The notes beneath the pieces are model-generated. The model saw nothing but the letters and a program-made list of their open reading frames with translations. It ran no database searches and was not told where the DNA came from. This document shows, piece by piece, positions 33,214 to 45,438 of a stretch of DNA of 64,000 nt. The DNA comes from Schizophyllum amplum (taxonomy: Eukaryota > Basidiomycota > Agaricomycetes > Agaricales > Schizophyllaceae): positions 124,001 through 188,000 of the forward strand of contig VDMD01000047.1 of assembly GCA_007026445.1 (NCBI GenBank), read 5' to 3'. Position 1 is the stretch's first letter; every line of letters begins with the position of its first letter. The translations under genes and the position numbers were made by a program.

Positions 33214-36200
33214 TTACGCTGGCGTGAAGCTCGATTCGTTCCCAAGAACGAACACGACGTCCTCTTCTTCCTCCTCTTCGTGCTCCTCCGGTGACGGCTG
33301 CGGCTGAGGAGCCTTCTGCTCCTCGGTCGATGGCTCGGTCGGATGCTCAGCGACGCCACCGTCTTGCGGCGGGGACGATGACTGCAATGAAGACGTTTGT
33401 GGCGTCTCGATCACCTGCGGCTGCGCCGGCAAGACATACTGCTGCCAGGCCAGCGGGCGCACCCAGTCTCCCTGCACGTAGACGATACGAGACAGCGCTA
33501 AAACGTCCCTCACGAGCGCGATATCCGTCGTCAGTTGACGGACGCGCTTAAAGGACGCCAACAGCTGAATAGGTATCCACCCCTCTGGGGTCATCTGCAG
33601 ATCGATCAATAAAAATGGCGTAGCAAGCAAAAGACAAACTCACCCGCTGCCGCAGGAAGAAGTCCGTCGCCAGATTCTGCGGGCTAACGTAGTACTCCAG
33701 CTGCCCCAGGAGCCACCACCGCGTCGGGTCCAGAGGGAACGACACCAGCGTGATGGGGGAGGGGAACGGTATCCCGCCCTGCGCCACCGGCGGCACCGCA
33801 TGCGCTGGAGGCGGCGGTGGCGGAAGCGGCACGGGAGGGAGAGGGGGTGCGAATGCGTCAAAGCCCGGCACATATGGCGGGTACATCCCGCTCGGCGACT
33901 CCCCCATCATCAATGGCTGGAATGGCGGCACCGGCGAGAGGTTATACGGCGACGGCGGCTGCCGCGGCACCACAGGGCCTCCGCCTCTCTCGTAGCGCGC
34001 ACCCCGGAACCCGCGCCCCCCGCGCCCGCGCCCACGATACGGGCGGTCGACGAACCCGCCCCCACGCCGGCCACGCGGCGCGAACTCTGGACTGCTAAAG
34101 TCTCTCTCCCGCCGGTCCACCTGCATCCGCTCGACCTCATACAACCGCTCCTGCTCACGCCGCTTCAGGCCCTCGCGTGTAGCGATGACAGCGTGTCCGG
34201 TGCCGCTGTGGTGGCCAAACCCATACCCAAAGTCCTTGACTTCCAAATCCGTGTCAGCGCTGCCGCTCGTCGGCACTCGCTGTCCGTGTTGCGCATTGCC
34301 CTCCTGATCCAGCGGTTGTTCGCTGGAGACATCGCGCGGCATCGCACCTGCGCTGTCATCCACGGCGGCTGCGGTACCATTCGCAGCGACTGCCTGGCGC
34401 GTTTCCCCCGAAGCCGACTCCGCCGTGGACCCAAAATGCCACTTTGGAGCATCCGCCGCAGGCTCCTGACCAGTCAGGTCAATGATTTCCCGATCCCCCG
34501 CAACCGGCACATTCTCCTTCTCGCTTCCATTCAGCGCCTCCTCTCGCTTGACACCAATAGTGAATTGCGTGAACGCTTTGTCCATCCCAGTCAAAGACGG
34601 CGACGGCACGCGCGCACCACCCGTCTGCTGGGGGCTCAACGGCCCGTTCAGCTGCGTCCCGTCGGGACCAATACTGCCAAAGACAACGACAGGTTTCCTG
34701 TCATTGTCCGCGATGCTGCGATAGCTAGCCACCGCAGCAGATTCCTGTGGCGCAGGAGGCTTCCCCGACGCAGCTGCAGGTGCCTGCAATCCTGCCTCGA
34801 CCCCCGGCGTACGGGACACAAGGACCTGGCTCTCAATGGATGCATGCGGTGCGTGCGCAGATGGGGGCGCCCCGTGGGCGGGCGGTGGTGCCACATGCGC
34901 TGGCGGCGACGCCCCGTACGGATACGGCGCGAAGGGCGCATTCGGCAGAGGCTGTCCGTTGAAGAATGGCACTGGTGGTGGATATGGTGGCATCCCATTC
35001 GGTGGTAACGCATGTGGAGGGAGCGAGAACGCCGGCGACATCCCGTGCGTCGAGTAGGAAGGAGAATGGTTATGCGATGGGTAGCCCATGGGCGGCGGTG
35101 GATAAGGACTCGGCGCGTGCGACGAGTAGGGGGACTCGTGCGATGGCGGCACACTCGAAGGGTAGAACGGGTGGGCGTTAAGAGATAGGTGATAGCCGTG
35201 CCCTTCATACGCGGGCACCCGAGGCGATGTTTCCGCGGACGAACGCACGGACCCGAATGCAAAATTCGGGTTCAGCGTACCGTTCGTGCTCGGCGCGCCG
35301 TTGTCAGGAAGGCCGTTGACTTTGTTGGACCCCTCTCCATCCGGTAAAGCCGTGCCGCCCACAAAGGGGCTGTTGTGCACACTGCCAACTCGGCTTTGAT
35401 TTCGGGAGTGGATCACTGAATGGGTCCTGCTATGAGGGACCGAGGACAGACGGGAACCAGGCGCCGATGGTGCTCTGGAGTGCATGGATGAGGGTCCAGC
35501 AGTGTGCGGAGATGCTCCAGCAGCATGCGGAGATGCTCGGAAGGTACTTCGAGCTTGGGGAGTCCGGCCTTGACGCCTTAGGTTCGCATCTGCAGCTGCT
35601 TGCAGCTCTTCGGCCGGGATCGGTATCCACTTTGTTTTCTCGCCTGGTACTGCGATCAGCATTCCCGCTCATAAAACCGGCGATAATTGGGTGGACATAT
35701 AATTTGGGTAGAATCGAAACCAAAAGAAGCGTCAACGTACCCTTTCTGGAGGAACTACTCGCTCGAGGCGCCTCTTCGTCCCGAGACGCTCCGCTCGTCG
35801 ATGACCTTGCGTGGCCGCCCCCATTTGCGCTGGTCGAAGCCGAGGGTACAGTCTTCCCAATCTCCGGCCAGCTCTCTTTATCCTCGACTGTAGGCAGCGG
35901 CGCCACTGATCGACTCCATTGGTTCGTCCAGTGATTCGGCCTGTGCTTCACAACGAACGGATCGTCGTCTTCGTTTTGCGTGCTCGGTGCAGCGGGGGAA
36001 GAGGTCGAGGGGGAAGCCCGTTCGGAAAGGCGCTCCCTGCGTAGTGCCCAGACGTTGACGCCGGGTGATCTTTGCGGCGACACTGCCGACGCGCCACGCG
36101 AGACGGGGGAATTTTGCGCGTCCCCGTTCAGCGCCTTCGGCTGCGACGCGGGCGACGAGGGTCGGGTTGTGGCGACGACGGAGGATGCGGGGGTGTACGC

Positions 36201-36434
36201 ATCGGTCGCGGACGACACGGAGGCGGAGGATTTGGAGGAGGACAGGAGCGTGCTGCCTGCGCTGGACGTCGAGATGGTGCTCGCGCCGGACGATCGGCTG
36301 TTCGCTGCTGCGGTGCCGGCCGGGGGAGGGCCAGATGCTGGTGCGGTGGTGGGGGACTTGCTGGCGCTCTGGGCCTGCTTCGCGCGCTGGGCGTACGTGA
36401 GCTTCACTGCGCTTGCCGAGGGGGATTCCGCCAT
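33214..36434 (-). CDS. La-related RNA-binding protein (LARP1/Sro9-Slf1 type)
   Basis: Starts at ATG 36434 (MAESPSASAVKLTYAQRAKQ). Exons are 36434-35741, 35643-33644 and 33594-33214, with introns of 97 and 49 bp; the exon sum of 3075 nt gives 1024 aa. Most of the protein is disordered Ser/Pro/Ala-rich sequence, with an RGG-like patch (GRRGGGFVDRPYRGRGRGGR). The La motif lies near residues 860-960: WWLLGQLEYYVSPQNLATDF, FLRQR, then MTPEGWIPIQLLASFKRVRQ. It is interrupted by the last intron. Sro9/Slf1 and LARP1 proteins bind mRNAs and ribosomes and affect translation and stability. A conserved start block (NVWALRRERLSERAS) and a peptide with DDDPFVVKHRPNHWTNQWSR are typical of the basidiomycete form. 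An upstream in-frame ATG at 36656 exists but lies in promoter-like sequence. Confidence 0.85.
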
Positions 36435-38815
36435 GGTGGGGGAATGCGTTACGGGGCAGATGGGCTCTGATCTGCCCGGATGAAAAAGCAATGCCAGAGG
36501 GTGCGGCTGTATACGCTGGGAAGTGAGCGATGCAGAGGGGGCTTCCAGGGATAGCGGCAGCAACACGGGCGCTCGATGTAAGTACAAGGTCAAGAACGGT
36601 CGGCCGTCTTCGCTGCTGCAGTGAATCTGATGGTGATGGTCAACAACGCATAACATTTGCTATATATGTGGCGTTCTGCGCCTCAACTCACCCGATTCAC
36701 ACCACCGTCCCGAGAGCGAGCTGTGCTTACTATCGAGTCCTCAACTGGCTTACTCTCCCTTATTGTTGCTCGATGCTCTGATCGCCTCAATAGCGCCCCT
36801 TATGCACGTTTCGGATGTGCTGTCATGATGCTGCATTCGCGGCATCGTCGGATCGCATCGTGTGCAGCTGCCCTCATTCCGAAACTGCAGCGCTTCGCCT
36901 GTGTCTCTCCGAGATCGTGATCGTCATATTCTCTGCAGAATTGCCAGTCATTGATGCTCCTTTGCAGCCTCAACTGGGTGCGATGTTGCCTGTCAGTCGA
37001 GGACACAGAGCGTAGGTCGCCGATTGCGGCCTGGCGACGGCACTGCAGCATTCATATGTCTCGCGAGGCGGTTTACACTGGTGCGTTATAGATCTACATT
37101 TTAAAGTTCGTAATTGTCCGCTCCCCAATCAGGTCATCTCACCTCGAGCACAAGCTCCATACTACACTACTATTGAATGACACCGACTACTGCATTGACG
37201 TTGTATTTCTGGGCTCCTCCATGTCCTGCCCCTCCATCTCACTCCGGCTATCAACATGCCTTTACCCCCATCGCATCAGTGTCCTACGGTCCTATTTGAC
37301 TGCCACAACTCGCCCGCGCATACCTTTAGCTTCGTCCACCAAATGGGTTGCAAGCTGGACTGCAACTGTCGTTTCCTACCCCGTCCTTCGGCATCCTTGC
37401 AGTCTTCCTGTCGTAAGTACTCTCAACGGTGTTCTCGGTTGCTGCACATGACAAGACGCGCCATACGCTCATCGCGTCTTCTTTGCTTGTTCGCGACTGA
37501 ACGTTATTGCCCCAACAGTGTCAGCCACGTGACCGGGGCACGGCCCGAGAAGATGCTGACGCAACCACCAAGCACGTTCGGGAACTTCCCAGTGCCCTAT
37601 GGGCGCCTTCGATGCTATGAGCCACGTATATACTATGCCTTGTGGTGCGTCCCATGTAAAATTATTCACAGGAGTGACTAGAGGCCGATGCAGAGCGACG
37701 GCAAGGCAATTTGGGCGTGGGAACGTCTTCCCAATCCGGAGGGGTTGTTAAATCTCTGTAAGTATCAAATCAGATAAACAGGACAACGCTCATACTGTCT
37801 CTTGACATCGTTGGAGAACTCATGGCAGACATTCGCGCCCTTCCACAAAGTAGAAATATAGGAAAACAAAACGAAAACAAAAATTAATTAAATTCACCAA
37901 GAGTGCGTGGCGAGGGTTCGAACCATCGACTGCCCACGTACACCGTCATCATTCTCGAGCGAGTTAGCCCTTAGGCCATAAGACCTTGACATATTGGAAG
38001 CGGGACAATGATCTGTCAGACAGAGCTCTACGCCCGAAGTGAGTCCATTGACGCTCAGCGTCGCAGCCTGCTCATTTTTGTCTGCCAACGTGTTCCTAAA
38101 GCTTACGTAAGTGCTGCTATTACTTGTAGTGCAATGACTACGTCGACGTCGACGGTGAAAGGCCGTCGCGCAACGTTGCGCGGGGGCCGCGTGGGACAGG
38201 TCACGTGGCTGACGCTGTTGGGGCAATAGCGTTTACTTTGTTCGCGCTTTCTATCACGTGATGGTTCAACTTCGTCACACTCCTGTCGAACCGTCGAGCC
38301 GTCGAGCTCCGGCTTTGCACTGCGTTTACTACCTTCATGGTCTCACCGTCCGCTTTCAGCGAACGCCTACTTGACGTTGGTCTTGGTAGCGACGCGATGT
38401 ACACGACTCAGTCAGCGCATGAACACTTCCATACTATGCTCGCCCATATGCCTCCTCTGCCTTCATGATACCAATGCAATACCATAAAGAATTTCTGTAA
38501 GCAGACATCATTCCAGGACAAGTGGAGGCTGGAAGTCTACATACTTAAGAACTTGCGGTGTACACCACTTTGGAGAGAACAATGACCATCAAATCTCCCA
38601 CGCTTGACGTACGTCATCGTCAGGAACTGGCCCAGGCGCTGTGCATCACACCGAGTCACCGTCAGCACGCGCTTGCACCTTGCCCTCGACCATCATCAAC
38701 GCCCTTGCTACCGACATCTTAGCTCCCCTGACACCAACTCGCACTCTCGACGCCAGCCCCCTCTTCATCTGAATACCCAACCCATACACCAACCCCACCG
38801 TTACCAACCTTCACA
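36435..38815. other. Long intergenic region, about 2.4 kb
   Basis: No gene with a recognisable motif. Short ORFs (for example 37256-37681) look spurious. The region contains a tRNA-like Pol III unit near 37.9 kb (listed separately). Two CACGTG E-box palindromes occur at about 38204 and 38256, on the way to the PMP3 promoter. The first few hundred bases from 36435 are the LARP gene promoter. Confidence 0.5.
37910..37986 (-). other. Degenerate tRNA-like sequence with Pol III box A and box B
   Basis: Read on the minus strand, TGGCCTAAGGG fits the box A consensus and GGTTCGAACCC, about 54 bp later, fits box B. A T-run follows at about 37880-37890, as for a Pol III terminator. However, the flanking seven-base segments do not pair as an acceptor stem, and the T-arm (GATGG/CCTCG) pairs only partly. 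It could be a tRNA pseudogene, a tRNA-derived repeat head, or an unrelated Pol III transcript. Confidence 0.35.
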
Positions 38816-39823
38816 ATGGTCAAGTCCTCCGACGTTCTCCTTATCATCGTGCGTGTCTCTGCTTTGCTTCAGATCACGACTACGTTTCCTCCGTGATATC
38901 CTCCTCCCCTTGATGAACCCCTTCACTCTACTAACATCTCTTTCGCGGTTGGCCCCCTTACCCTCCACCGTTCACACAACAACTCTCACTCAATGACTCC
39001 TCTCACCCCTCACCCTCTCTCTGAATGACGCTTACCCCTCCGCAGGTCGCCATCCTCTTTCCGCCCGCCGCTGCGGCGTTTATCACGGGCTGCAGCTGCG
39101 ACCTGCTCATCAACATCTGCCTAACACTGTGCGTCCCTTCTCGCTGTCTCGCGTCGCTGGCACAGCGCGCCGCGGATACCCATCCCGCTGTGGTCAAACT
39201 GCAACTTCCATTATCGCATTCTCTGCACTTTCGTTTTCTCGGCGTGAACCAACCCCATTCCATTCCGCGGCCGGCATCACGCACAATATGTCAGGGGTCG
39301 CAGTCATGCCTCTCGTCACTTCCCCTTCACTAACCCAACCAACCCTTCCTTCAAACAATCGTCGTTCTCCAATCATTTGCTCAGTCCCTATGTAACTTCC
39401 CGCTAACCTCACCTCACAGCCTCGGCTACATCCCAGGCCACATTCACGCCTTCTGGCTCATCTACAAGAAGATGCGCGCCGAGGAGCGCTACGGCAACGG
39501 TGGCTATCAATGTACGTCTTCGTTCGTTCTTTCCGATGATCACCCTGCTGACGGATTTCTCTCTTTACCTCATACATCTCTCCTTTCTGACTTGCCTTTC
39601 TTTGACTCCCTTGAACTCTATCCTTCCTTGCTCTTCATCTGCCATGTCTCATTCCTTTCCTTGCCGTAATCTCCACACCTTGACTTTCACGCCCTGCCTC
39701 GCCACTTCTCCATTTGCTGTGACTTTAGATGTTGGCAACGGCGCCTACGAGCCCATATACACGGCGCCCGGCGCTATCCAGCCCGGCCAGCAGGCTCCGT
39801 ACTACGGCGCAACAAGCCAGTAA
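38816..39823 (+). CDS. PMP3: Plasma membrane proteolipid 3 (PMP3/UPF0057)
   Basis: Starts at ATG 38816. Exons are 38816-38848, 39046-39128, 39420-39511 and 39729-39823 (303 nt, 100 aa). The protein begins MVKSSDVLLIIVAILFPPAA, then AAFITGCSCDLLINICLTLL and GYIPGHIHAFWLIYKKMRAE. These are the two membrane helices and the GYIPGHIHA signature of the family. A basidiomycete-type hydrophilic tail follows, with YEPIYTAPGAIQPGQQAPYY. PMP3 proteins sit in the plasma membrane and help keep membrane potential and salt tolerance. The introns (197, 291 and 217 bp) are several times longer than the window norm and are C/T-rich. They make up about 70 percent of the transcribed unit. Confidence 0.92.
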
Positions 39824-40553
39824 AGCGATGGTACCTCTACATACTGGCGATAGGTAGCCTGCGCATGCAAACAACAGGCAGGCCAGAACAGAGGTGACGA
39901 AGAATATCGGACGAAATATACGGTACTTTGGATCTATTTACACCGGAATCTCTTCTTGTACCTTTCGACATAACGAACGCTTTTACGATTCACCCCATGT
40001 TGTCCTGCAATACGGATGGAGGGTGCTTTTCCGAGTACCGTATCATCACTACTATATAACGGCCATTCACGGTCCAGGTGTGCATGTGAGGCCGTCGGAG
40101 ACATGGTACGGAGCGGTCAAGACTGTCATGGCCAGGACAACCTACAAGAGAACTACCAAGATATAATAACCGGCGTGGCGAGGGTCAACTGCAACGTACA
40201 GACAACGTTAACGTTGTCTAACGTTGTAAGTAGGTCCACTTTTGATTCCGGCCACGGGCCGATTCATCCATGTGATGAGATGCGGGGTCAGCCATTCGTT
40301 GGGGAACCGGGAGCTATGTGGGTCCGACGTCCGTCCTCTTTGACCGGCGCGCGCGCGAATGATACGATGCTGGCTATTTTCGAATTACAGATAGCCCGCT
40401 AAGATGACAGGCACTTGCCAGACAGCTCGTCTCCTCCGTCCACCATCTCGGGATCTCTCTCGCGCAGCTGCTCCTTGAGAAAAGTCGAAGCAGAGGCGAT
40501 AACGTAGAGGACCTGAACACGCGACGGACTACGAGCCACATAGCAAGTGTAGG
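39824..40553. other. Intergenic, about 0.7 kb
   Basis: PMP3 3' region and promoter of the MFS gene. Only short ORFs without motifs are present. The palindromic stretch AACGTTAACGTTGTCTAACG near 40205-40225 contains AACGTT repeats. Confidence 0.5.
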
Positions 40554-42440
40554 ATGGACCACGAGAAGCGTACGATGGACTACGAGAAACAGCAGACGCA
40601 CGAGTCCAGCTCGGAGGTGGTTGACGAGGTCGTTGTGAGTTATCCTGATTTTTTTAGGGTAGACAGCGCTGAAAGTAAAAACAACAGGGAGACGAGGAAA
40701 CGTCCCAGTTCAACACACCAGCAGACAGAAGATTATTGCTGAAGACGGATATCCGGATAGTCCCCTTGTCTGCGTTCATCTACCTCTTGTGTAACCTGGA
40801 CCGATCGAACATTGGTGCGTGGTGCGCTTCCCAGGTCGCAGATCGAATGGACTAACATATATTCACTCAGGCAATGCTAAGATCATGAACAAGGAGGCCG
40901 GCCATGACCTGATGACTGAACTTCCTCTCACGAGCTACGAATACACGTCAGTACGCGTGCTCACACCTTATTTTTGCATGACTGACAGACTTATAGCATA
41001 TCTTTAATGATCTTCTTTCTGGCCTACGGGCTATTTGAGGTCCCTTCCAACGTATTGCTGAAGAAGCTGCGGCCGTCGGTGTGTCTTGGTGCTCACATGT
41101 TGGCGTCGTACTTACTGCAGATGCAGAGATGGATCGCCTTCCTCATGTTTTCCTGGGGTGTTATCACAACCGGCCTCGGCGGTGTGCATAGCTACGCCTC
41201 CCTCGTCGTTGTCCGCACATTACTGGGTATCTTCGAAGCAGGTGTGTCGATCAACCGCTCACCATGTCCATCATTATTTACTCCCCAACGCAGGCCTTTT
41301 CCCTGGCCTAGTTTACTATCTCACCTTTTGGTACCGCCCGGAGGAGCGCTCCCTGCGCGTCGCACTTATCCTTGCTTCCGCCACACTTGCTGGTGCATTT
41401 GGCGGCGCCATCGCGTATGGCGTCTCGCACATGGACTACGTACACGGCCTATCGGCCTGGCGCTGGCTCTTCATCCTTGAGGGCATACCTTCAGCGGGCC
41501 TTGCGCTGCCCATTTTGTTCCTCTTACCGGATTACCCGGAGACAGCAAAATGGCTCAGCGAAGAAGAGCGCGAGCTGGCGGCGACGCGCTTACGCGCAAG
41601 TGGCTCCAAGGCAAGCAGCAAGGGCTTGACGTGGGAAGACGCGAAGGAGACGGTCTTCAACTTGAGGCTCTGGACGCACTATATCGTGAGTAGCGGCATT
41701 ATTCGTTCCGGGCCTGGCGGCGAATGCTCACGCGCGCCCCTCGCCAGGCGTACTTCGGGATATCGGCACCGTTCGCTAGCATGTCGCTCTTTGCACCGAC
41801 GATAGTGTCAGGCCTAGGGTACACGTCACTGAACGCGCAGTTGTTCACCGTTCCGCCTTATGCGGTGGCATATGTTGTGCAAGTCGTGGTCGCCTACGGC
41901 GCGGACAAGTTGAATCGGTATGCAAACTCGAGGCGCACTCTCCTGTAGTTTGGCTGATCGGGTTTCTAGTCGAGGCCTTTTCGCTGCCGCGTTCGCTTTC
42001 ATAGGCGCCATCGGATTCATCGTATCTGGTGCCCTGCCCGCCGACGACTACAAGGTGTGCTGTCTGCTCTCCGCCTCTTTTCTGCATCACTGAATTTGGG
42101 TGCTTATCAGAGCCGATACGGTGCCCTCATCATCGCATGCAGCGGCGCCTTCGCGTGCATTCCGCCGCTCCTCGGCTGGCTCTCCTCGAATATGCACTCC
42201 ACTTCCGCGACCGGCCTCGCCGTCGCGATGAACATCTCCTTCGGCGCGCCCGGTCAGATCGTCGGGGTGTGGATATACAAAGCCGACGAAGCGTTGCGAG
42301 GATACCCGACAGGACACTGGACAAACGCCGCACTACTCATCATGGTGACTGTCTTGTGTATCGGGCTGCATATCCTCTACTCGAGGAAAAATGCGGCAAT
42401 TGTGGCGAGTGCGTCGGGAGCGAAGTTGTTCAAGTTGTAG
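40554..42440 (+). CDS. Major facilitator superfamily permease, anion:cation symporter (Dal5-like) family
   Basis: Starts at ATG 40554 and ends at 42440, with about nine exons. Introns were checked for phase at several points, for example after DEVV and after LDRSNIG. Hallmarks of the ACS/allantoate permease family are present: LLKTDIRIVPLSAFIYLLCN, then LDRSNIGNAK in helix 1, EVPSNVLLKKLRPS after helix 2, SLVVVRTLLGIFEAGLFPGL, YYLTFWYRPEERSLRVA, WRWLFILEGIPSAGLALPIL and FLLPDYPETAKWLSEEER. Around 490 aa with 12 predicted helices; the C-terminus is NAAIVASASGAKLFKL. Fungal members carry vitamins (nicotinate, biotin, pantothenate) or allantoate into the cell with protons. The substrate cannot be told from sequence. 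No frameshift was seen. Confidence 0.88.
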
Positions 42441-42710
42441 ATACATGTGTGATATAGGCGCAGCTTTTGAGACGAGGCGCAGTGGGTTATGTGATGTGGG
42501 CTAATGGATCTTGAACGTTCGGGCTTCGTTATGAGGCACCTACCGGTACACGCAAAGTGTTGTCTGCTCTAAAGAAGGAACTCAAAGGACAGGCTCATTG
42601 GGAACGCTGCATATCCATTTGTACCACAGAGCCTGCGTGGATACGAGGATAACTCACAACCCTTCCTGGGTAGGTGATCTTCCGCTCCCGCAATATCACG
42701 TACATCTGAA

Positions 42711-43063
42711 TCACGCCGTCGTCGTGCACACGCTCCTACACAGTCGTCAGCCACCGCATATTGCCATATGAGGCTCATGCAACTCACTGCTGCGTCCATG
42801 TTATGAGCGTCGTGACATCGATGAGGTACGGCGACGTCGGCACCGTCGTGTGGTAGACGCGCGTCGCGGTGAACGTGCCAACGGGCGTGGGCGTGCACGG
42901 CGTGGCGCGCGCTGCGAGGTCTGCGGCGGGCATCTGGAGAAATATATCAGTCAAAGACGGAAAATGCGCGGTGGGGACATGGCGATGAGGTGGAGATAAA
43001 TGGAAGGTTAAGACTCACAGCGACAGCTGCACCAGCGAGGGCGAGGAGGGTGAGGAAGCGCAT
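42711..43063 (-). CDS. Small secreted protein, copy A
   Basis: Too short and spliced to appear as one ORF. Exons are 43063-43019, 42933-42788 and 42735-42711, with introns of 85 and 52 bp, giving 71 aa. Exon 1 encodes exactly the signal peptide (MRFLTLLALAGAAVA). The mature part carries CTPTPVGTFTATRVYHT, then PYLIDVTTLITWTQ, and ends SVCTTTA. It is a Thr-rich peptide with two Cys. A closely similar gene in opposite orientation lies at 46875-47342, with the same three-exon structure and intron phases. The function is unknown; such proteins may be cell-wall or effector-like. A TATA-like GCTTATAAGGGC lies about 77 bp upstream of the ATG. Confidence 0.75.
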
Positions 43064-43139
43064 GACTGTCAAGCGAAGCGTGTGTAGTGCTGGAAGATTG
43101 TGTACTTGCAGGTCTGCTAAATGCTTCTGAGCCTTCCTG

Positions 43140-43151
43140 GCCCTTATAAGC
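43140..43151 (-). promoter_or_regulatory. TATA-type element GCTTATAAGGGC of secreted protein copy A
   Basis: The same 12-base string occurs 95 bp upstream of the ATG of the inverted paralogue (46769-46780). The surrounding promoter sequences have otherwise diverged, so the element seems to be selectively kept or functionally convergent. Confidence 0.6.
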
Positions 43152-43672
43152 GCCCGCTTTTCGCTCTAAGTCGTGCGTGCCACGCGCTCAGTGAGAGTCC
43201 CTGCCGATCCATACGGAGTCCTCTCTGGACTGAATGCACGGGCGGCAGCATCATACGCGTTGGTCGATCATCGATCAACTCCCGGTAGGTAAAAGTCGCT
43301 GCGTCCCTGAACCCGGCGGTTTGACTCTGGGCCTCTTGGGTCTCGTTTAGGGCGATTGTTCGCAGTGCCTGCTTTTGTGAAGGTGAAAGTGCAGGCGAGG
43401 GCGCACTCTACAGCACCGCGGTCTCCAGCGCCCTCCCCGAGAGCTCGGAGACCGTCGTGTGCCCGGGGTTTTAGGGTAGCGCCCTGCTGGACCTGCAATA
43501 GTGTGCACATACAAGAGTCGAAATTGAGTACAAACTCGAGCGCTCATGAACATCCTAGAGATACACGCACATCGGGGAGTTGAGATACAATGACTTTGCC
43601 TGCGGGACGAATGAATGCCTACAGGAGGTCTAGCACGGCGCGGTGCCTCACAACTCCGTGCCACAAACCGCT

Positions 43673-45438
43673 TCACACCATATACCGTCTCACCACCCCA
43701 TCGTCCCCGCCCGCCCACAATTCGCCCGCTCGCCAGCTCAGGCAACGCACGGCATCGCAGTCGGCGCCGATCAGCTCGCGCTCGACGGTTGGGTCTTCGC
43801 TGCGCGAGCCCGCAGCTATATTGAGAGACGCGATGAAAGGCAGCCCGTCCGCCGTCGCCACCGCCAGCCGTCCATCGTCCAAGAACACCAGCGACTCCAC
43901 CGCCGCGCCCTCCCCCTCATTTCTGGCAAACTCGGCGAGTGGCACGTCTGGCCGCCGCCGGTCGTACAATGCGACCACCCCACGGGATGAGCCCATGGCG
44001 AAGACATGGCCGTGTGCGGCGATGGCGCTGCCGGCGCCGAAGGCGTTGGGACGCGGGGTGGTGAAGCCAGCGCTTGAAGAAGAGTTTGATGGATCCCCTG
44101 TTGCTTCAGCGGCACGCAGGTCGATGAGTTGCGCGCGGCCGTCTGCGAGTGCTACAAGCGCCTCTGTATTATTGCTCGCGCTTGCGAGCGCGGCCACGCC
44201 GGTGGCGGCAATATGCATGCCGGCCTGCTCGCCTGCCTCCACGTCCCACACCCGCACCGTGCCATCCATGCTGGCGGAGAGCGCGCCTGTGGGGCCAAGC
44301 GGGCGCGCACCCGTGACGGCGCGGGCGTGTCCGGTGAGCGTGCGGGTGGGCGTGAGGGGAGTGGGTCGAGATGTTGATGATCCTGCGGGTTGAGAAGTCG
44401 AAGATCTCAGCGCAGCTCCTGTAGGGTGGACATGCAGCGTAAAGTCCCCGCCGGAAGAGAGGATGGCGCGAGAGGAGGCGAAGTAGGAGATGACGGCGAC
44501 GGTGCTTTTGTGCGCGCGGGATACCTGCTTCGGCGGGGTGTTGTAGGAAGGGGAGTCATAGGGCCGGAAGGGTGGAGAGGTGGGTGGTTGGGTGAGGCTG
44601 GGAGGTAGTTTAGCAGGAATGGGCGCGTTGGCTTGCGCGTACGCACCCCTCAGCAGATACGGGGTAGAGGTGAATGGATCCGTCGAGGAAGCCGGTGGCA
44701 AAGGTGCTGCCGTCGGGGGCGGCGGCAAGTGCAGTGATGCGGTGTGGCTGGGCGTATGTCAGTCTTCACTCGCTTCGCAGTCCCAGTGCTTTGCAGCCAC
44801 ACTGGTGTGTCTTAGCGCGCACCTTTTGCGGATTCGCGCGCTCTGGGTCCGCGTACTCCTGGCGCGGAAGCGCAAGTGATGTGGGTGGGATGTTCAGACT
44901 GGGGCATGTAGCCGAGTAGATCTGTCCATGCAGTATTAGCCATCTGTTTGCGCGGTATCACTCGATGACTACGACGAGGAATGTAGATTGGAAGTAGGGT
45001 GGGGTACGCTGGATGTGGTGGGAGGTAAAAAGATAGCCGGAAGTGCACTTGTTGGGCACAGTGATTCAGACACGGGATACCGATACGCACCCCTCGAGCA
45101 TCCTTCTCCAACTTCACATCTCCCTCGACAGTGTTGAATCGCACGAGACTTCGGTCATGCGCGTCGAGCGTGACATCGATCTTTGCGTGTATGGATTTCT
45201 TCTGTATTTGCGGGGTGGACTGAGGTGTTCAGTGATCGGACGCGTTTGCTTTCCTTCAGTAAGTACTCACAGACGCCCCATTTGTCTGACCGTTCGTCTG
45301 TTCGGCGGCATAGCGACGCGTGTAGCAGGATACCCAGATCTTCTCATTCGGGATCATCCCATCATCTACCTCGCGAACGACGTCGGGGAAGGAGGGCTGC
45401 GCGGTGACAATGGGGAGGTAGGTGCGAAGGGAGGTCAT
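43673..45438 (-). CDS. RPN14: WD40 proteasome regulatory-particle chaperone Rpn14/PAAF1
   Basis: Starts at ATG 45438 (MTSLRTYLPIVTAQPSFPDV) and ends at 43673. Introns closing in phase include those after NGASV, after ARGVRI (joining DLLGYMPQSEHPTHITCASA), before PHRITALAAAPDG, and 44646-44598 (49 bp). WD-type repeats follow: TFATGFLDGSIHLYP, AHKSTVAVISYFASSRAILS, SGGDFTLHV, GHARAVTGARPLGPTGALSA, SMDGTVRVWDV, ALVALADGRAQLIDLR and RCLSWRAGELWAGGDDGVVR. This order and the DLLGYMPQSEHP block match fungal Rpn14/PAAF1. The protein binds Rpt ATPases and helps assemble the 19S proteasome base. It is flanked by the two inverted small secreted protein genes. A long antisense ORF over it is a shadow. 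Confidence 0.85.

Noticed and set aside
33800..35008. 402-codon plus-strand ORF over the LARP gene
   Set aside because: Antisense shadow of a Pro/Gly-rich coding exon; the opposite strand gives a complete La-motif protein.
38201..38404. CACGTG palindromes as a named regulatory site
   Set aside because: Two E-boxes at a distance of more than 500 bp from the PMP3 start are too common to assign to a gene.
43590..44393. 267-codon plus-strand ORF over RPN14
   Set aside because: It is the antisense shadow of the WD40 exon of RPN14/PAAF1; Ser/Pro/Ala composition follows from the coding strand.
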